This document shows positions 43,187 through 52,238 of a DNA stretch of 64,000 nt, in pieces. The stretch comes from an uncultured Lachnospiraceae bacterium (GTDB lineage: Bacteria; Bacillota; Clostridia; Lachnospirales; Lachnospiraceae), in NCBI GenBank assembly GCA_934343915.1, contig CAKRIL010000003.1:1-64000 (forward strand). The letters run 5' to 3'. The notes under the pieces are model-generated. The model saw only the letters and a list, made by a program, of their open reading frames with translations, ran no database searches and was not told where the DNA came from. The stretch's first letter is position 1. Every line of letters begins with the position of its first letter. The translations under genes and the position numbers were made by a program.

Positions 43187-44725
43187 TTACTCTGTCCAGT
43201 ATACATACTTCATATCCTGTACATAGATAGGATAGAAGCGGTAGCCTGCAAGCTTCTTATTCATCGCAATAAGCACAGGCGGAACTACGGTGTACACCGA
43301 AGCCGCATCCTCATAGAGCATGGTCTGAAGCTTTCTGTAGCCTTCCGTTATCTCTTCACTGTCAAGTGAAGTGGAAATCTTCTTATATAATGCATCGAAC
43401 TCCTCATTGCTGTATCCGATGAAGTTATTCTTTGCGTCCGACTGGTATCTTACAAGGAGATAGCTTGGTGTAAGGGAACCTGCGATACCTGATATGGTGC
43501 TCTCAAAATTTCTTCCCTTGTACACGTCATCGAGCCATGTTGACCAGTCAACCTTATTAATCTTAGCCGTAATTCCGACTTCCTTGAGCTGCTCAACAAT
43601 AACCTGTGCCGTATCAATATGCATCTGATAATTGGACGGAACGGTTATCTCCATCTCAAAGCCATCAGGGTAGCCGGCCTCCGTAAGAAGCTCCTTTGCC
43701 TTATCGACATCATGCGGATATCCTGTATCGACATAGCAGTCATAGCCCGGAACCATGCTTGTTCCTACGGTCTGTCCTCTGCCGCCGAACACGAACTCAT
43801 TTATCGCATCCCTGTCAACAGCGTAACATAATGCCTGTCTAACGCGCACATCATCAAAAGGTGCAACCGCATTGTTAAGATACAATGCCTGTACTACATT
43901 AGAGCCGTTGCTTCCTATATTATATGAAGCTGAGAGCTCATTTGCCTGATCATCCGTGAGATACGGATATATGTCAATGCTTCCCGCCTGAAGTTCCATC
44001 ATGGCGGATTCTGCACTTGCAACAATCTTAAATGTTACCTTGTCAAGATATGGAAGCCCTTCTCTCCAGTAATACTCATTTCTTGAGAGGACAACTCCCT
44101 CCTGCGGAACATAGGAATCCAACTTAAAAGGACCGGTTCCTATAATCTCGCCTGTTTCACTCGATGATGCCGGAATAATGTCTGCCGTAAGGTAGTATAT
44201 AATCTCCGAATTGGCCTCCGAGAGGACGATATTGATAGTAGACTGGTCCACAATTTCAACACTTGATATTATTGAAAGTGCCTTAACAAGAGGCGTTCCG
44301 TCAAGAAGCCCCGAGCATCTCTCAATCGAATATTTTACATCTTCGGCAGTCACCGGTGTACCATCGGAGAACTTGATTCCATCCCTCAGCTTGAAGGTAT
44401 AGGTAAGTCCGTCTGTTGATATGGTATAATCCTCTGCTACCGCAGGTGTCACGTTGCCATTCTCGTCGGAAACTACAAGTCCCTCGAAAATGTTAAACAG
44501 TACCTCTTTTGTTCCTGCCGCTACTGCTAAATGTGGGTCAAGACTATCGATATCCTGCTGTATTCCTACAACAACCTCGCCGCCGGCAACTGCTGTTCCG
44601 GTGGTCTCGGAAACACTATCCGAAGGCTTCTCTCCTCCCTTGCCGCCCGAACAGCCGGTCAGTGCAGCAGAAAGTACCGTTACTACCACACACATAAGAC
44701 TAAGTCTCTTAAAAAAGTTCTTCAT
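43187..44725 (-). CDS. Peptide/nickel-family substrate-binding lipoprotein (SBP_bac_5)
   Basis: The 512-residue protein has a signal peptide ending in the lipobox LTGC (Cys near residue 25) and the SBP_bac_5 fold (DSLDPHLAVAAGTKEVLFNIFEGL near residue 58; AVDRDAINEFVFGGRG near residue 300). Closest family pattern is dipeptide, oligopeptide or nickel binding; the ligand cannot be read from sequence. It is first of the five-gene importer run and has a good promoter. Confidence 0.93.
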   Translation of the reverse strand: MKNFFKRLSLMCVVVTVLSAALTGCSGGKGGEKPSDSVSETTGTAVAGGEVVVGIQQDIDSLDPHLAVAAGTKEVLFNIFEGLVVSDENGNVTPAVAEDYTISTDGLTYTFKLRDGIKFSDGTPVTAEDVKYSIERCSGLLDGTPLVKALSIISSVEIVDQSTINIVLSEANSEIIYYLTADIIPASSSETGEIIGTGPFKLDSYVPQEGVVLSRNEYYWREGLPYLDKVTFKIVASAESAMMELQAGSIDIYPYLTDDQANELSASYNIGSNGSNVVQALYLNNAVAPFDDVRVRQALCYAVDRDAINEFVFGGRGQTVGTSMVPGYDCYVDTGYPHDVDKAKELLTEAGYPDGFEMEITVPSNYQMHIDTAQVIVEQLKEVGITAKINKVDWSTWLDDVYKGRNFESTISGIAGSLTPSYLLVRYQSDAKNNFIGYSNEEFDALYKKISTSLDSEEITEGYRKLQTMLYEDAASVYTVVPPVLIAMNKKLAGYRFYPIYVQDMKYVYWTE

Positions 44726-44764
44726 GTGATATTCTCCTTCTGAATAATATTTTATTGTTTTTCC

Positions 44765-44793
44765 ATTGTATACAATATACCATGTAAATGCAA
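44765..44793 (-). promoter_or_regulatory. Sigma-A promoter for the ABC importer operon
   Basis: On the minus strand TTGCAT (793-788), a 17-bp spacer and TACAAT (770-765). Confidence 0.55.
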
Positions 44794-44835
44794 TAGATTT
44801 TAATGTTTTTTTAATTATACATTTCCCATGCGATG

Positions 44836-44844
44836 TGATATACT
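44836..44844 (+). promoter_or_regulatory. Extended -10 promoter for the 44.9 kb membrane protein
   Basis: TGATATACT gives an extended -10 (TATACT at 839-844), about 37 bp before the ATG at 44881. No convincing -35. Confidence 0.4.
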
Positions 44845-44880
44845 GCTAGGTGACTAATTATAGAAAAGAGGTTTTACCAC

Positions 44881-45453
44881 ATGGCAGACAAATATCTACA
44901 CCCCGACAAGGCACTGGCAATCAAGTACGTCATTGCAGCCTTTATGCTGTATATCTTAGATTATATTATCCCGTTTTTAGGTTTAATATCCCTGATACTC
45001 CTTTTTCCGGGAATAAAGCAGTTTCTCAATGATGAGAACAATCACTTCAAGGCGGCATACAAATCATTGAAGAAAATGACAGCCGCATATGCCATTATGC
45101 GTCTGGCTCGCCTGGTTCCTGAGACCGGATTATTCAAGGTATCTACACCGACCATCGTAATATATCTTGCAATGGGTATCGGAACAATATATTTCATATA
45201 TGTGACACATTATTTTACGGAAGGAATTCTTCTCGAAGCAAAAAAGATTAAGGTTAATTATGTGAAGCTCGGTCTCAACACTCCATGGATTCTTTTGGGA
45301 GTATTCGTGATGGTACATTTTGTATGTACAGTCACCTTCAGGCAGCCTATTCCGAGCATAACCTGTGTTCTCGCACTCATGATATGCTTATATTACTGCA
45401 TCAAGCTGTATCAGGCATTTCCTAAGGTATACGGAAGCAATACCGCAAAATAA
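44881..45453 (+). CDS. Small integral membrane protein, unknown function
   Basis: The 190-residue protein has about five hydrophobic segments (YVIAAFMLYILDYIIPFLGL; LGLISLILLFPGIKQF; IVIYLAMGIGTIYFIYVTHYF; WILLGVFVMVHFVCTV; ITCVLALMICLYYCI) separated by charged loops. I do not recognise the family. GAGG precedes the ATG. It stands alone between the importer promoter and amtB, with its own promoter and a strong terminator. Confidence 0.75.
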   Translation: MADKYLHPDKALAIKYVIAAFMLYILDYIIPFLGLISLILLFPGIKQFLNDENNHFKAAYKSLKKMTAAYAIMRLARLVPETGLFKVSTPTIVIYLAMGIGTIYFIYVTHYFTEGILLEAKKIKVNYVKLGLNTPWILLGVFVMVHFVCTVTFRQPIPSITCVLALMICLYYCIKLYQAFPKVYGSNTAK

Positions 45454-45467
45454 TATATACGCAGACC

Positions 45468-45501
45468 AAAACGGACTGAGCTTACGCCCAGTCCGTTTTT
45501 C
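45468..45501 (+). terminator. Intrinsic terminator after the 44.9 kb gene
   Basis: An 11-bp stem (AAAACGGACTG with CAGTCCGTTTT) around a 10-base loop, followed by TTTTT, lies 14 bp past the stop. Confidence 0.85.
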
Positions 45502-45558
45502 ATTTATCTTTTAAAGGAGTATTATATTGGCAGACCATTACGGTCTATAAAGCATATT

Positions 45559-47337
45559 TTATTCGACATCCTGAAGTGCTGCATAGCCCTCTTCACCTGT
45601 ACGAACCTTAACAACCTGATCAACATTGTATACGAAAATCTTACCGTCACCGATATGTCCTGTATATAATGCCTTCTTAGTTGTCTCAATTACCGACGCA
45701 ACCGGTATCTTGCTTACAACAACTTCAATCTTAACCTTAGGAAGAAGTGTGGCATCTATCTCAGCTCCACGATACATCTCCCCTGCGCCCTTCTGAATAC
45801 CGCAGCCCATAACCTGTGTCATTGTCATACCTGTGACACCGAGGTCATTAAGAGCCTTCTTAAGCTTCTCGAAGCTTGCAAGCTTGGTGATAATGGATAC
45901 CTTGTAGATACCCGTTGCAGGAGTTGTCGCAGGAGGTACCACCACCTTCACTGCGGCAGCCTTCTGTGTATCGGATGCCTTGTCGTAATCGCTCACGCCA
46001 AGGTCCGTATTCTCGTTAGTCTCCATTGTCATTGTGTTGGAGATATCCATAAGGCTGAAGCCTGCATAAGCTGAAGGAAGTCCATGCTCTGTTGCATCAA
46101 GTCCTAAGATTTCCTCCTCCTCGGAAACACGAAGTCCAATCGTTGCCTTTATAATAAGGAAGGTAATCGTAAGTGTCACACCTGCAAATGCAAGAATTGC
46201 TATCATTCCGAGTAACTGAAGTCCAAGCTGTGAGAAGCCTCCTCCGTAGAAAAGACCCTTTCCGGCAATCTGGTTAGCACCGAAATTAACACCGTCACCG
46301 ATACCTCTTGCAAAAGCAGGAGCTGTATCTGTTGCAAAAAGACCAACCGCTATTGTTCCCCATATACCATTTAAGAAGTGAACCGCAACGGCACCAACAG
46401 GGTCATCAATATGTAACTTATAATCAAGAAGCCATACTCCGAATACAACGAGCACTCCCGATACCGCTCCAATTATTATTGCTCCAAGTGCATCCGTGAC
46501 ATCACACCCCGCCGTGATTGCAACAAGACCTGCAAGTGAAGCGTTAAGGCACATTGACACATCAGGCTTACCATACTTAACCCATGTAAAAATCATACAT
46601 ACAACAGTTGCAATAGCAGGTGCAATCGTTGTTGTAACGAAGATTGAACCAAGCTCAGCAACCGACGTTGCGGCTGCACCGTTGAAGCCGTACCAGCCAA
46701 GCCAGAGAATGAATACACCGAGTGCACCGATAGGAAGATTATGTCCCGGAAAAGCATTGACCTTGACAATCTCGCCCTTCTCGTTCTTGGTGAACTTACC
46801 AATACGAGGTCCGAGAATCTTTGCTCCGATTATTGCGGCTGTACCACCTACCATATGGATACATGTTGAACCTGCGAAATCGTGGAAGCCCATCTGAGCA
46901 AGCCAGCCTCCGCCCCATACCCAGTGTGCCTCAATCGGGTAAATGAGAGCAGATATAACTGCCGAATAGATGCAGTATGAAAGGAACTTGGTTCTCTCAG
47001 CCATTGCACCTGATACAATAGTTGCCGTTGTGGCACAGAATACAAGGTTGAATACAAAATTGGACCAGTCAAAATTCTCATAAGCCGTAAAGATATCAAA
47101 TCCCGGCTTACCGATAAGTCCTACTAGGTCTTCGCCCAACAGAAGGCTGAAGCCTATAATGATGAACACTACCGTACCTATACAGAAGTCCATCAGGTTC
47201 TTCATGAGGATGTTACCTGCGTTCTTTGCTCTCGTAAATCCGGTTTCAACCATCGCAAAGCCAGCCTGCATCCAGAATACCAGCGCAGCACCTATGAGGA
47301 ACCACACTCCATACAATTCACTCAATACTTCTTCCAT
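45559..47337 (-). CDS. amt: Ammonium transporter fused to a C-terminal P-II domain
   Basis: The 592-residue product has an Amt channel of eleven expected helices up to about residue 420. The conserved pore histidines occur in DFAGSTCIHMVGG and VAVHFLNGIWG. A linker leads to a P-II/GlnK-type domain (about 477-592) with MYRGAE, the LLPKVKIEVVV strand, and TGHIGDGKIFVYNV for ATP. The T-loop tyrosine normally uridylylated (Tyr51 in E. coli GlnB) is Ile here (YRGAEI). The transporter therefore carries its own regulator, probably a nucleotide or 2-oxoglutarate sensor. The ATG at 47337 has AAGGAGG upstream; an earlier in-frame start has none. Confidence 0.95.
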   Translation of the reverse strand: MEEVLSELYGVWFLIGAALVFWMQAGFAMVETGFTRAKNAGNILMKNLMDFCIGTVVFIIIGFSLLLGEDLVGLIGKPGFDIFTAYENFDWSNFVFNLVFCATTATIVSGAMAERTKFLSYCIYSAVISALIYPIEAHWVWGGGWLAQMGFHDFAGSTCIHMVGGTAAIIGAKILGPRIGKFTKNEKGEIVKVNAFPGHNLPIGALGVFILWLGWYGFNGAAATSVAELGSIFVTTTIAPAIATVVCMIFTWVKYGKPDVSMCLNASLAGLVAITAGCDVTDALGAIIIGAVSGVLVVFGVWLLDYKLHIDDPVGAVAVHFLNGIWGTIAVGLFATDTAPAFARGIGDGVNFGANQIAGKGLFYGGGFSQLGLQLLGMIAILAFAGVTLTITFLIIKATIGLRVSEEEEILGLDATEHGLPSAYAGFSLMDISNTMTMETNENTDLGVSDYDKASDTQKAAAVKVVVPPATTPATGIYKVSIITKLASFEKLKKALNDLGVTGMTMTQVMGCGIQKGAGEMYRGAEIDATLLPKVKIEVVVSKIPVASVIETTKKALYTGHIGDGKIFVYNVDQVVKVRTGEEGYAALQDVE

Positions 47338-47390
47338 AATTCTTCCTCCTTTTCTTTTTTCGTGTACAGTGAAATATATTTCCTGCAACG

Positions 47391-47426
47391 AAAAAAGGCA
47401 CCTTGGGTTCTACCCAAAGCGCCTTT
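47391..47426 (-). promoter_or_regulatory. Terminator-like hairpin in the amt leader, possible attenuator
   Basis: On the minus strand AAAGGC pairs with GCCTTT, and TTGGG with CCCAA, around a 5-base loop. It is followed by six T. It lies only about 10-40 bases into the predicted transcript and 54 bp before the amt ATG, so it would stop transcription unless disrupted. Confidence 0.6.
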
Positions 47427-47440
47427 GCTTGATGTGTTGG

Positions 47441-47469
47441 AGTATAGCATCTATATTTTTGAATGTCAA
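47441..47469 (-). promoter_or_regulatory. Consensus sigma-A promoter for amt
   Basis: On the minus strand TTGACA (469-464), a 17-bp spacer and TATACT (446-441). Confidence 0.7.
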
Positions 47470-47559
47470 CACAAAATTTTATATTTTTTCAACTTTCTTA
47501 TAATTAATTTAAGTTTTTCCTCTGATTATCTGCACTTAGCACACATGGAACTTAATTAA

Positions 47560-48348
47560 TTATTGTGCATCCTCATTGCCGGTGTCATGTGCATCGGACT
47601 CGGAAACACTGTCAGAGTTTTCAGTGTTTTCAATGCTTTCTGCATTTTCAGAAGTCTCTGCATCATGGGAGGTCTCCGCATTCTCAGGCTTCTCCTCACT
47701 CCCGAGATAATAGTCCTCGTCATAACGCTCGTCCTTAGGCATATATCTGTCTAATACCTTGTAGAAGAATATGGAGCTTATATATACCCATGCCCCCACA
47801 ATGAAAAATATTGAAACAGGAAACAAAAAATATCCTAAGAGAACCGCAACTCCCAATATGAGAAGAAGCGGAACCGTCTGAGGAAGATGTCTTATGGACA
47901 TAAATGCCGCATTCTTGATAATCCTAAAGGTTGAATTGTCAAATCTTGACAGCAGCGGGAATGCATACATGAATGTAAGAATAGCAACCAATGCCATACC
48001 TATGACGATAAAGAACAGAATTCTCCATCCCAAGGCACCCGATGTGGTGAACTTTCCATACAGATACTTGATATCAATATATAATATCACTCCGACTATA
48101 ACAAAGAATACCTCCATCAGAAAGCCCTGAACAAAATTGGTCTTAAAAGACTTCCAGTAGCTCTTCCACAGGTATCCTTCCTCGTTGGCAACCGCCTTGG
48201 TGCAGTAATAATACAGCGCCGTGTATGATGCCCCGATTGTCACAACCGGTAATGATGTTATCAGAAAAAACAGATTCAATATGAGTGTATCAGCCACCCT
48301 TGTCATAAAGCGGAAAAAGCCGTTATCCGCATCAAATATCTTACTCAT
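47560..48348 (-). CDS. YesL/DUF624 family membrane protein
   Basis: The 262-residue protein has the DUF624 opening (FDADNGFFRFMTRVADTLILN) and about five membrane helices up to residue 200. An unusual acidic tail follows, rich in Glu, Asn and Ser (AETSENAESIENTENSDSV). YesL-type genes often sit with sugar importers; none is here. GAGG precedes the ATG. It diverges from the plus-strand gene at 48514. Confidence 0.85.
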   Translation of the reverse strand: MSKIFDADNGFFRFMTRVADTLILNLFFLITSLPVVTIGASYTALYYYCTKAVANEEGYLWKSYWKSFKTNFVQGFLMEVFFVIVGVILYIDIKYLYGKFTTSGALGWRILFFIVIGMALVAILTFMYAFPLLSRFDNSTFRIIKNAAFMSIRHLPQTVPLLLILGVAVLLGYFLFPVSIFFIVGAWVYISSIFFYKVLDRYMPKDERYDEDYYLGSEEKPENAETSHDAETSENAESIENTENSDSVSESDAHDTGNEDAQ

Positions 48349-48455
48349 GTTATACCTCGCTTTGCATTGTTTCTACGGCAAAAAGCCTAAAATTCATTAT
48401 ACTGTAACTACCTGTAAAAATCAAATTAATCATTATTAAATTTTCATAAAAGCGC

Positions 48456-48483
48456 TTACAAAAGGCAATTATTATGGTATGAT
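48456..48483 (+). promoter_or_regulatory. Sigma-A promoter for the 48.5 kb gene
   Basis: TTACAA (456-461), a 16-bp spacer and TATGAT (478-483), 30 bp before the start codon. Confidence 0.5.
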
Positions 48484-48513
48484 GTGTATCAGTCTAAAAC
48501 AAGGAGGTTTAAT

Positions 48514-49218
48514 ATGGCATCCGGCTTCACAGATAAATTTTCGGTGCGTGTAAAGAAGGAACGCGAAAAAATAAAGAATCAGAAGGGCTTTAAGGGAAAA
48601 GCCTCCTATATATGGGATTATTACAAGCTTCCTATCCTTGCGGTCATATTAGGCACCGCCGCAGTCATATCGCTTGTACTGTCAATAAAATCGAACTTTT
48701 ACAATACCAGTCTCTATATATCATATGTCAACTGCTCATCGGCTGACCTAAGGGATAATACCGGAATACTTGAGCATCGCCTTAACGCATGGCTTGGAAT
48801 AGACGGAAAGAACGACAGGGTAAGCATTGAGGGCTACTACAATATTAATCCTGACGTGCTGACAGAGGAGACCTACACCTCCGCAGAAAAGCTGAACATG
48901 CTTATTGTGGCAAAGAGCAGTGATTGTTATTTCGGAGATGAGCTCTTCACAAAGACTTGGGCTAACTCAGGCTATCTTGCCGACCTCACGAATGTTCTCC
49001 CTGATGACCTTCTTTCCAAGGTTTCCGACCGCCTTGTATATTTCACCGATGGTGAGCTCGGTGAGGAAAGAGCCGTCGGCTTAGACCTCGGAGGACTTCC
49101 ATTTATAACGGATGTTATGGCATTCGGCGATGAACACCCTATCTTTTCAATAGTTATAAATGCACCTCATCTTGACAACTGCATAACAATGTTAAGACAC
49201 ATTATTGATTATGAATAA
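48514..49218 (+). CDS. Single-span membrane protein with outer domain, unknown function
   Basis: The 234-residue protein has a basic cytoplasmic start, one helix (KLPILAVILGTAAVISLVL near residue 40) and a soluble outer domain. It contains VNCSSADL and a repeated aspartate-rich pattern (FGDELFTKTWANSGYLADLTNVLPDDLL) that recalls extracellular solute-binding proteins. I cannot name a function. AAGGAGG lies before the ATG at 48514. It diverges from the YesL-like gene and its 3' end overlaps the convergent acetyltransferase by 17 bp. Confidence 0.75.
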   Translation: MASGFTDKFSVRVKKEREKIKNQKGFKGKASYIWDYYKLPILAVILGTAAVISLVLSIKSNFYNTSLYISYVNCSSADLRDNTGILEHRLNAWLGIDGKNDRVSIEGYYNINPDVLTEETYTSAEKLNMLIVAKSSDCYFGDELFTKTWANSGYLADLTNVLPDDLLSKVSDRLVYFTDGELGEERAVGLDLGGLPFITDVMAFGDEHPIFSIVINAPHLDNCITMLRHIIDYE

Positions 49219-50101
49219 GCTTTTTTCTGTACAGGCAGCAGTCCTTTCCGTCACATACGCTGCTGCCGTACAGCTCGAAGCCCAGCTTCCTTCCAAGCCC
49301 TATTGATGCCTGATTATCATTCTCAATACACAGCCACAGTTCATCCAGCATAAGACATTCCTCCGCATACTCCATAACTGCGGTGCTTACCTCGTAGCCT
49401 ATACCCTTACGCTGTCTGTCACCCCTTATTATATAACCAAGCTCACAGCATTTCCCACCATTTATTTCTCTTGTACTTATTCCCGCTCTGCCTATAAGTT
49501 CACCGGTCTTCCTGTCAAACACCAGCCACAGACCATAGCCGTAAAATGAATACACTTTCTCGATATAAGCCCTTGTAAACTCGAGCTCCTTATCATACTC
49601 ATACAGCGGTTCAACCCACCTTGCCACTGCCTCATCCGCATAGAGCTCATACATTGCGGGAAGGTCGTCAACCGTCATCTCCCTGATAAGCGTTCTCTCT
49701 GTCCGCGCAATCAGAAGCGGCATGCCATGCGCTCTCATGTATATCAGGTTGAAATAATCATCATCAACCATGGCAAGCTCACTCACAACATAGTTAATCT
49801 TAAAGTGTATCAGCTCTTCTCCCTCTGCCTGATACCCCGCCACTGCCAGTCCCAGCTCCCTCATAGCCGCAGCAGCTTCTGCATCATCCGTAATCGCAAG
49901 AACATCCCTTGTGTCCGCAGCCGGGAACATCTTCCCAAGCTCCCCCGGAATCCTGTCATCTGCACCGAAGCCGCCTTCCCCGCGCACGAACAGCTTCACC
50001 TCAAGCCCTTCTGAAAGCGATGTCTTAATATATTCCCTGATATCATCATTTATTTTGTTAAAAACAAGCACAACCGTGTTAAACAGATAATTGTTATCCA
50101 T
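49202..50101 (-). CDS. Two-domain protein: N-terminal HAD-like half, C-terminal GNAT acetyltransferase
   Basis: The 299-residue protein has a GNAT domain of the RimJ/RimL kind in its second half (RTLIREMTVDDLPAMYELY near residue 148; GYIIRGDRQRKGIGYEVSTAVMEY near 225). The first 140 residues contain LAITDDAEAAAAMRELGLAVAGYQ, which resembles the late part of HAD-like hydrolases, but no catalytic DxD is present. The N-terminal half may only sense or scaffold. The start has GAGG upstream at long spacing. Confidence 0.8.
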   Translation of the reverse strand: MDNNYLFNTVVLVFNKINDDIREYIKTSLSEGLEVKLFVRGEGGFGADDRIPGELGKMFPAADTRDVLAITDDAEAAAAMRELGLAVAGYQAEGEELIHFKINYVVSELAMVDDDYFNLIYMRAHGMPLLIARTERTLIREMTVDDLPAMYELYADEAVARWVEPLYEYDKELEFTRAYIEKVYSFYGYGLWLVFDRKTGELIGRAGISTREINGGKCCELGYIIRGDRQRKGIGYEVSTAVMEYAEECLMLDELWLCIENDNQASIGLGRKLGFELYGSSVCDGKDCCLYRKKLIHNQ

Positions 50102-50130
50102 TGACTAAAGCACCTCTTTATAGTTATAAT
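50101..50130 (+). promoter_or_regulatory. Sigma-A promoter for the cyclophilin gene
   Basis: TTGACT (101-106), an 18-bp spacer and TATAAT (125-130). Confidence 0.5.
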
Positions 50131-50176
50131 CTTATTCAGATATTATAAATAATAATGCACAGAAAGGAATATTTCA

Positions 50177-50698
50177 ATGTCACAGAATCCTATTGTAACT
50201 TTTACAGTTGCCAACCGCGGCACAATTAAGGCAGAGCTCTACCCTGAGATTGCACCTAACACAGTCAACAATTTTATCAGCCTTGTAAAGAAGGGCTTTT
50301 ACGACGGTCTTATCTTCCATCGTATAATAAGCGGCTTCATGATTCAGGGCGGATGTCCTGAAGGAACAGGAATGGGCGGTCCGGGCTACTCAATCAAGGG
50401 TGAATTCTCCCAGAACGGCTTTGAGAACAACTTAAAGCATACACCGGGAGTTCTCTCAATGGCACGCGCCATGAATCCTGACTCAGCAGGCTCCCAGTTC
50501 TTCATCATGCACGCCGCAGCACCTCATCTTGACGGTGCATATGCAGCATTCGGCAAGGTTATCGAGGGACAGGATGTTGTCAACGCCATCGCCGAGACGC
50601 CTACCGACTGGAGCGACCGTCCTATGGATACACAGGTTATCGAGTCTGTAACGGTTGACACCTTCGGTGTGGACTATCCGGAGCCTGAAACTGTATAA
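50177..50698 (+). CDS. Peptidyl-prolyl cis-trans isomerase, cyclophilin type
   Basis: The 173-residue single-domain cyclophilin contains GTIKAELYPEIAPNTVNNFI at residues 12-31, the catalytic FHRIISGFMIQGG near residue 54, and SQFFIMHAAAPHLDGAYAAFG near residue 111. There is no signal peptide, so it acts in the cytoplasm, helping protein folding. AAAGGA precedes the ATG. It has its own promoter and is not close to other plus-strand genes. Confidence 0.95.
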   Translation: MSQNPIVTFTVANRGTIKAELYPEIAPNTVNNFISLVKKGFYDGLIFHRIISGFMIQGGCPEGTGMGGPGYSIKGEFSQNGFENNLKHTPGVLSMARAMNPDSAGSQFFIMHAAAPHLDGAYAAFGKVIEGQDVVNAIAETPTDWSDRPMDTQVIESVTVDTFGVDYPEPETV

Positions 50699-50880
50699 TT
50701 CATGTAAAAGTTATCCTCAAAAGGAGTAAGAAAAAAGTTCGTTGTTCACAAATCGTTCATTTTAAATTAAACAAACCTTCACAGGATTAACACGTTTTCT
50801 TCACTAATCCACAATATAATAGGTCTCATAAAGATAAATGATTAAGGACACAAAGTACTTAAGAATTTTTTTCATAATAA

Positions 50881-50917
50881 AGGGCTGATATTTTTATCAG
50901 CCCTCCTCCTTTTTTTA
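50881..50917. terminator. Terminator between the cyclophilin and flippase genes
   Basis: A perfect 10-bp stem (AGGGCTGATA and complement) with a TTTT loop. On the plus strand TCCTCC and then seven T follow; on the minus strand TTTATT follows. The 50699-50880 gap shows no gene. Confidence 0.6.
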
Positions 50918-52138
50918 TCACCTTTTTTTCAACTTCACACACAGCATCCCGCCGAACAATATCGTGAGAAGCATCATTACAATGAGATAAGCTATTCCTG
51001 CACCTGCAATTTCCATGCCATTTACCATCACTATCGGAAGTATCACGGATACAACAAAGGTCAATGTATATCCTATGAATATCTCCTTCTGAAGCCTCAT
51101 AACCGTGAGCGCATAGTAAAATAATATGCTGACGGCATTGAAACCGCCCGCCGCTATGAGCACCAGCATCACCGGCTTATACGCTGCAAGGTCAATGTCA
51201 TACAGCCACGACAATACCGGTATTCCAAGCCATGCGCCTGCCGCAAGCGTAACTGCCGTTATTCCCACGGCTATCGCCACAAGTATTGCAACAAGCCCCG
51301 CGAACCTCTTATTGTCCCCATTCTCATAATGTCTTGCAAGCGTCGTGAGCATCGGCTTAAATACAAAGCTGCTTCCGAGATTGATAACCATTGTCGGCAT
51401 GAACACGATTCCGTAAGCCAAGGTATCCCTGTCGGTCAGGCTCCACTCAACAACATACTTTGTTCCGTTCCACAGCCACATACACATTGCTGAGCCGATA
51501 AACAGAAGTATCGTGCTGTTAAACAGTGACTTCATCTTCTCAACGTCAAATGATATCGACAGCCTTTCAAAGCCTCTGTTCCACACAAGTGCCACTACTG
51601 CCACCCCGGCAAGACCTGCCGCAGCAGCCACCGCAGACGCAGCATATATATTCCTTGTCAGCCATGCCGTCACCGAGAATGCCAACATAATGGCGATTGT
51701 CCTGAATGCCATCGACATTCCCGATATATCTATTCTGTCATGACGCTGGAATTCTCCCTCAAAGACATCCGCAGCACCATCGAACATCTTTAAAAGGCAC
51801 ATGGTCATAATGAGCATGAAACCTGCGCCATCAGCCTTTTTATTCACAACATACACTATTCCCACCACGACTGAACTTACAAGCATCGCCGCACTGCTCA
51901 ACATCCTGAAGCCGAAATATTCCCCAGCTTCATACTGGTGCTTAACATCAGTGACCTGAAACGGTCTTATCTCAAAATATCCTATTGTCAGAAGCATCTG
52001 CCCCGTCGTGAATGCCATGTAGAATTTTGCTCCCGCTTCCTCGCCCACAAGTCTCTTTGCAAGCATCACAAATATCACGGTTGCAAGCGAATATATTCCG
52101 CTTCCCAGCATATTCCATATGAATTGCTTTTTTTTCAT
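50918..52138 (-). CDS. Polysaccharide flippase-like membrane protein (MOP superfamily)
   Basis: The 406-residue protein has about twelve to fourteen hydrophobic segments. Conserved-looking points include SGIYSLATVIFVMLAKRLVG near the start and FEGEFQRHDRIDISGMSMAFR near residue 130, as in Wzx/RfbX-type lipid-linked oligosaccharide flippases. No glycosyltransferase is nearby, so the substrate is unknown. The ATG at 52138 follows AAGGTG; a GTG at 52144 is less likely. Confidence 0.8.
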   Translation of the reverse strand: MKKKQFIWNMLGSGIYSLATVIFVMLAKRLVGEEAGAKFYMAFTTGQMLLTIGYFEIRPFQVTDVKHQYEAGEYFGFRMLSSAAMLVSSVVVGIVYVVNKKADGAGFMLIMTMCLLKMFDGAADVFEGEFQRHDRIDISGMSMAFRTIAIMLAFSVTAWLTRNIYAASAVAAAAGLAGVAVVALVWNRGFERLSISFDVEKMKSLFNSTILLFIGSAMCMWLWNGTKYVVEWSLTDRDTLAYGIVFMPTMVINLGSSFVFKPMLTTLARHYENGDNKRFAGLVAILVAIAVGITAVTLAAGAWLGIPVLSWLYDIDLAAYKPVMLVLIAAGGFNAVSILFYYALTVMRLQKEIFIGYTLTFVVSVILPIVMVNGMEIAGAGIAYLIVMMLLTILFGGMLCVKLKKR

Positions 52139-52174
52139 AAACACACCTTACATCTCATCTTTGTCCTATGCACA

Positions 52175-52202
52175 TTGACTTTAAAAAGCCATGTGCTATA
52201 CT
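52175..52202 (+). promoter_or_regulatory. Sigma-A promoter for the 52.2 kb small gene
   Basis: TTGACT (175-180), a 16-bp spacer and TATACT (197-202), 37 bp before the start codon. Confidence 0.6.
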
Positions 52203-52238
52203 ATATACTATTATAAACCCACGCTATGGAGGATAATC

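Noticed and set aside
43187..44725. Specific assignment as a nickel importer
   Set aside because: The family covers peptides, nickel and others; no urease, hydrogenase or peptide gene is adjacent to decide.
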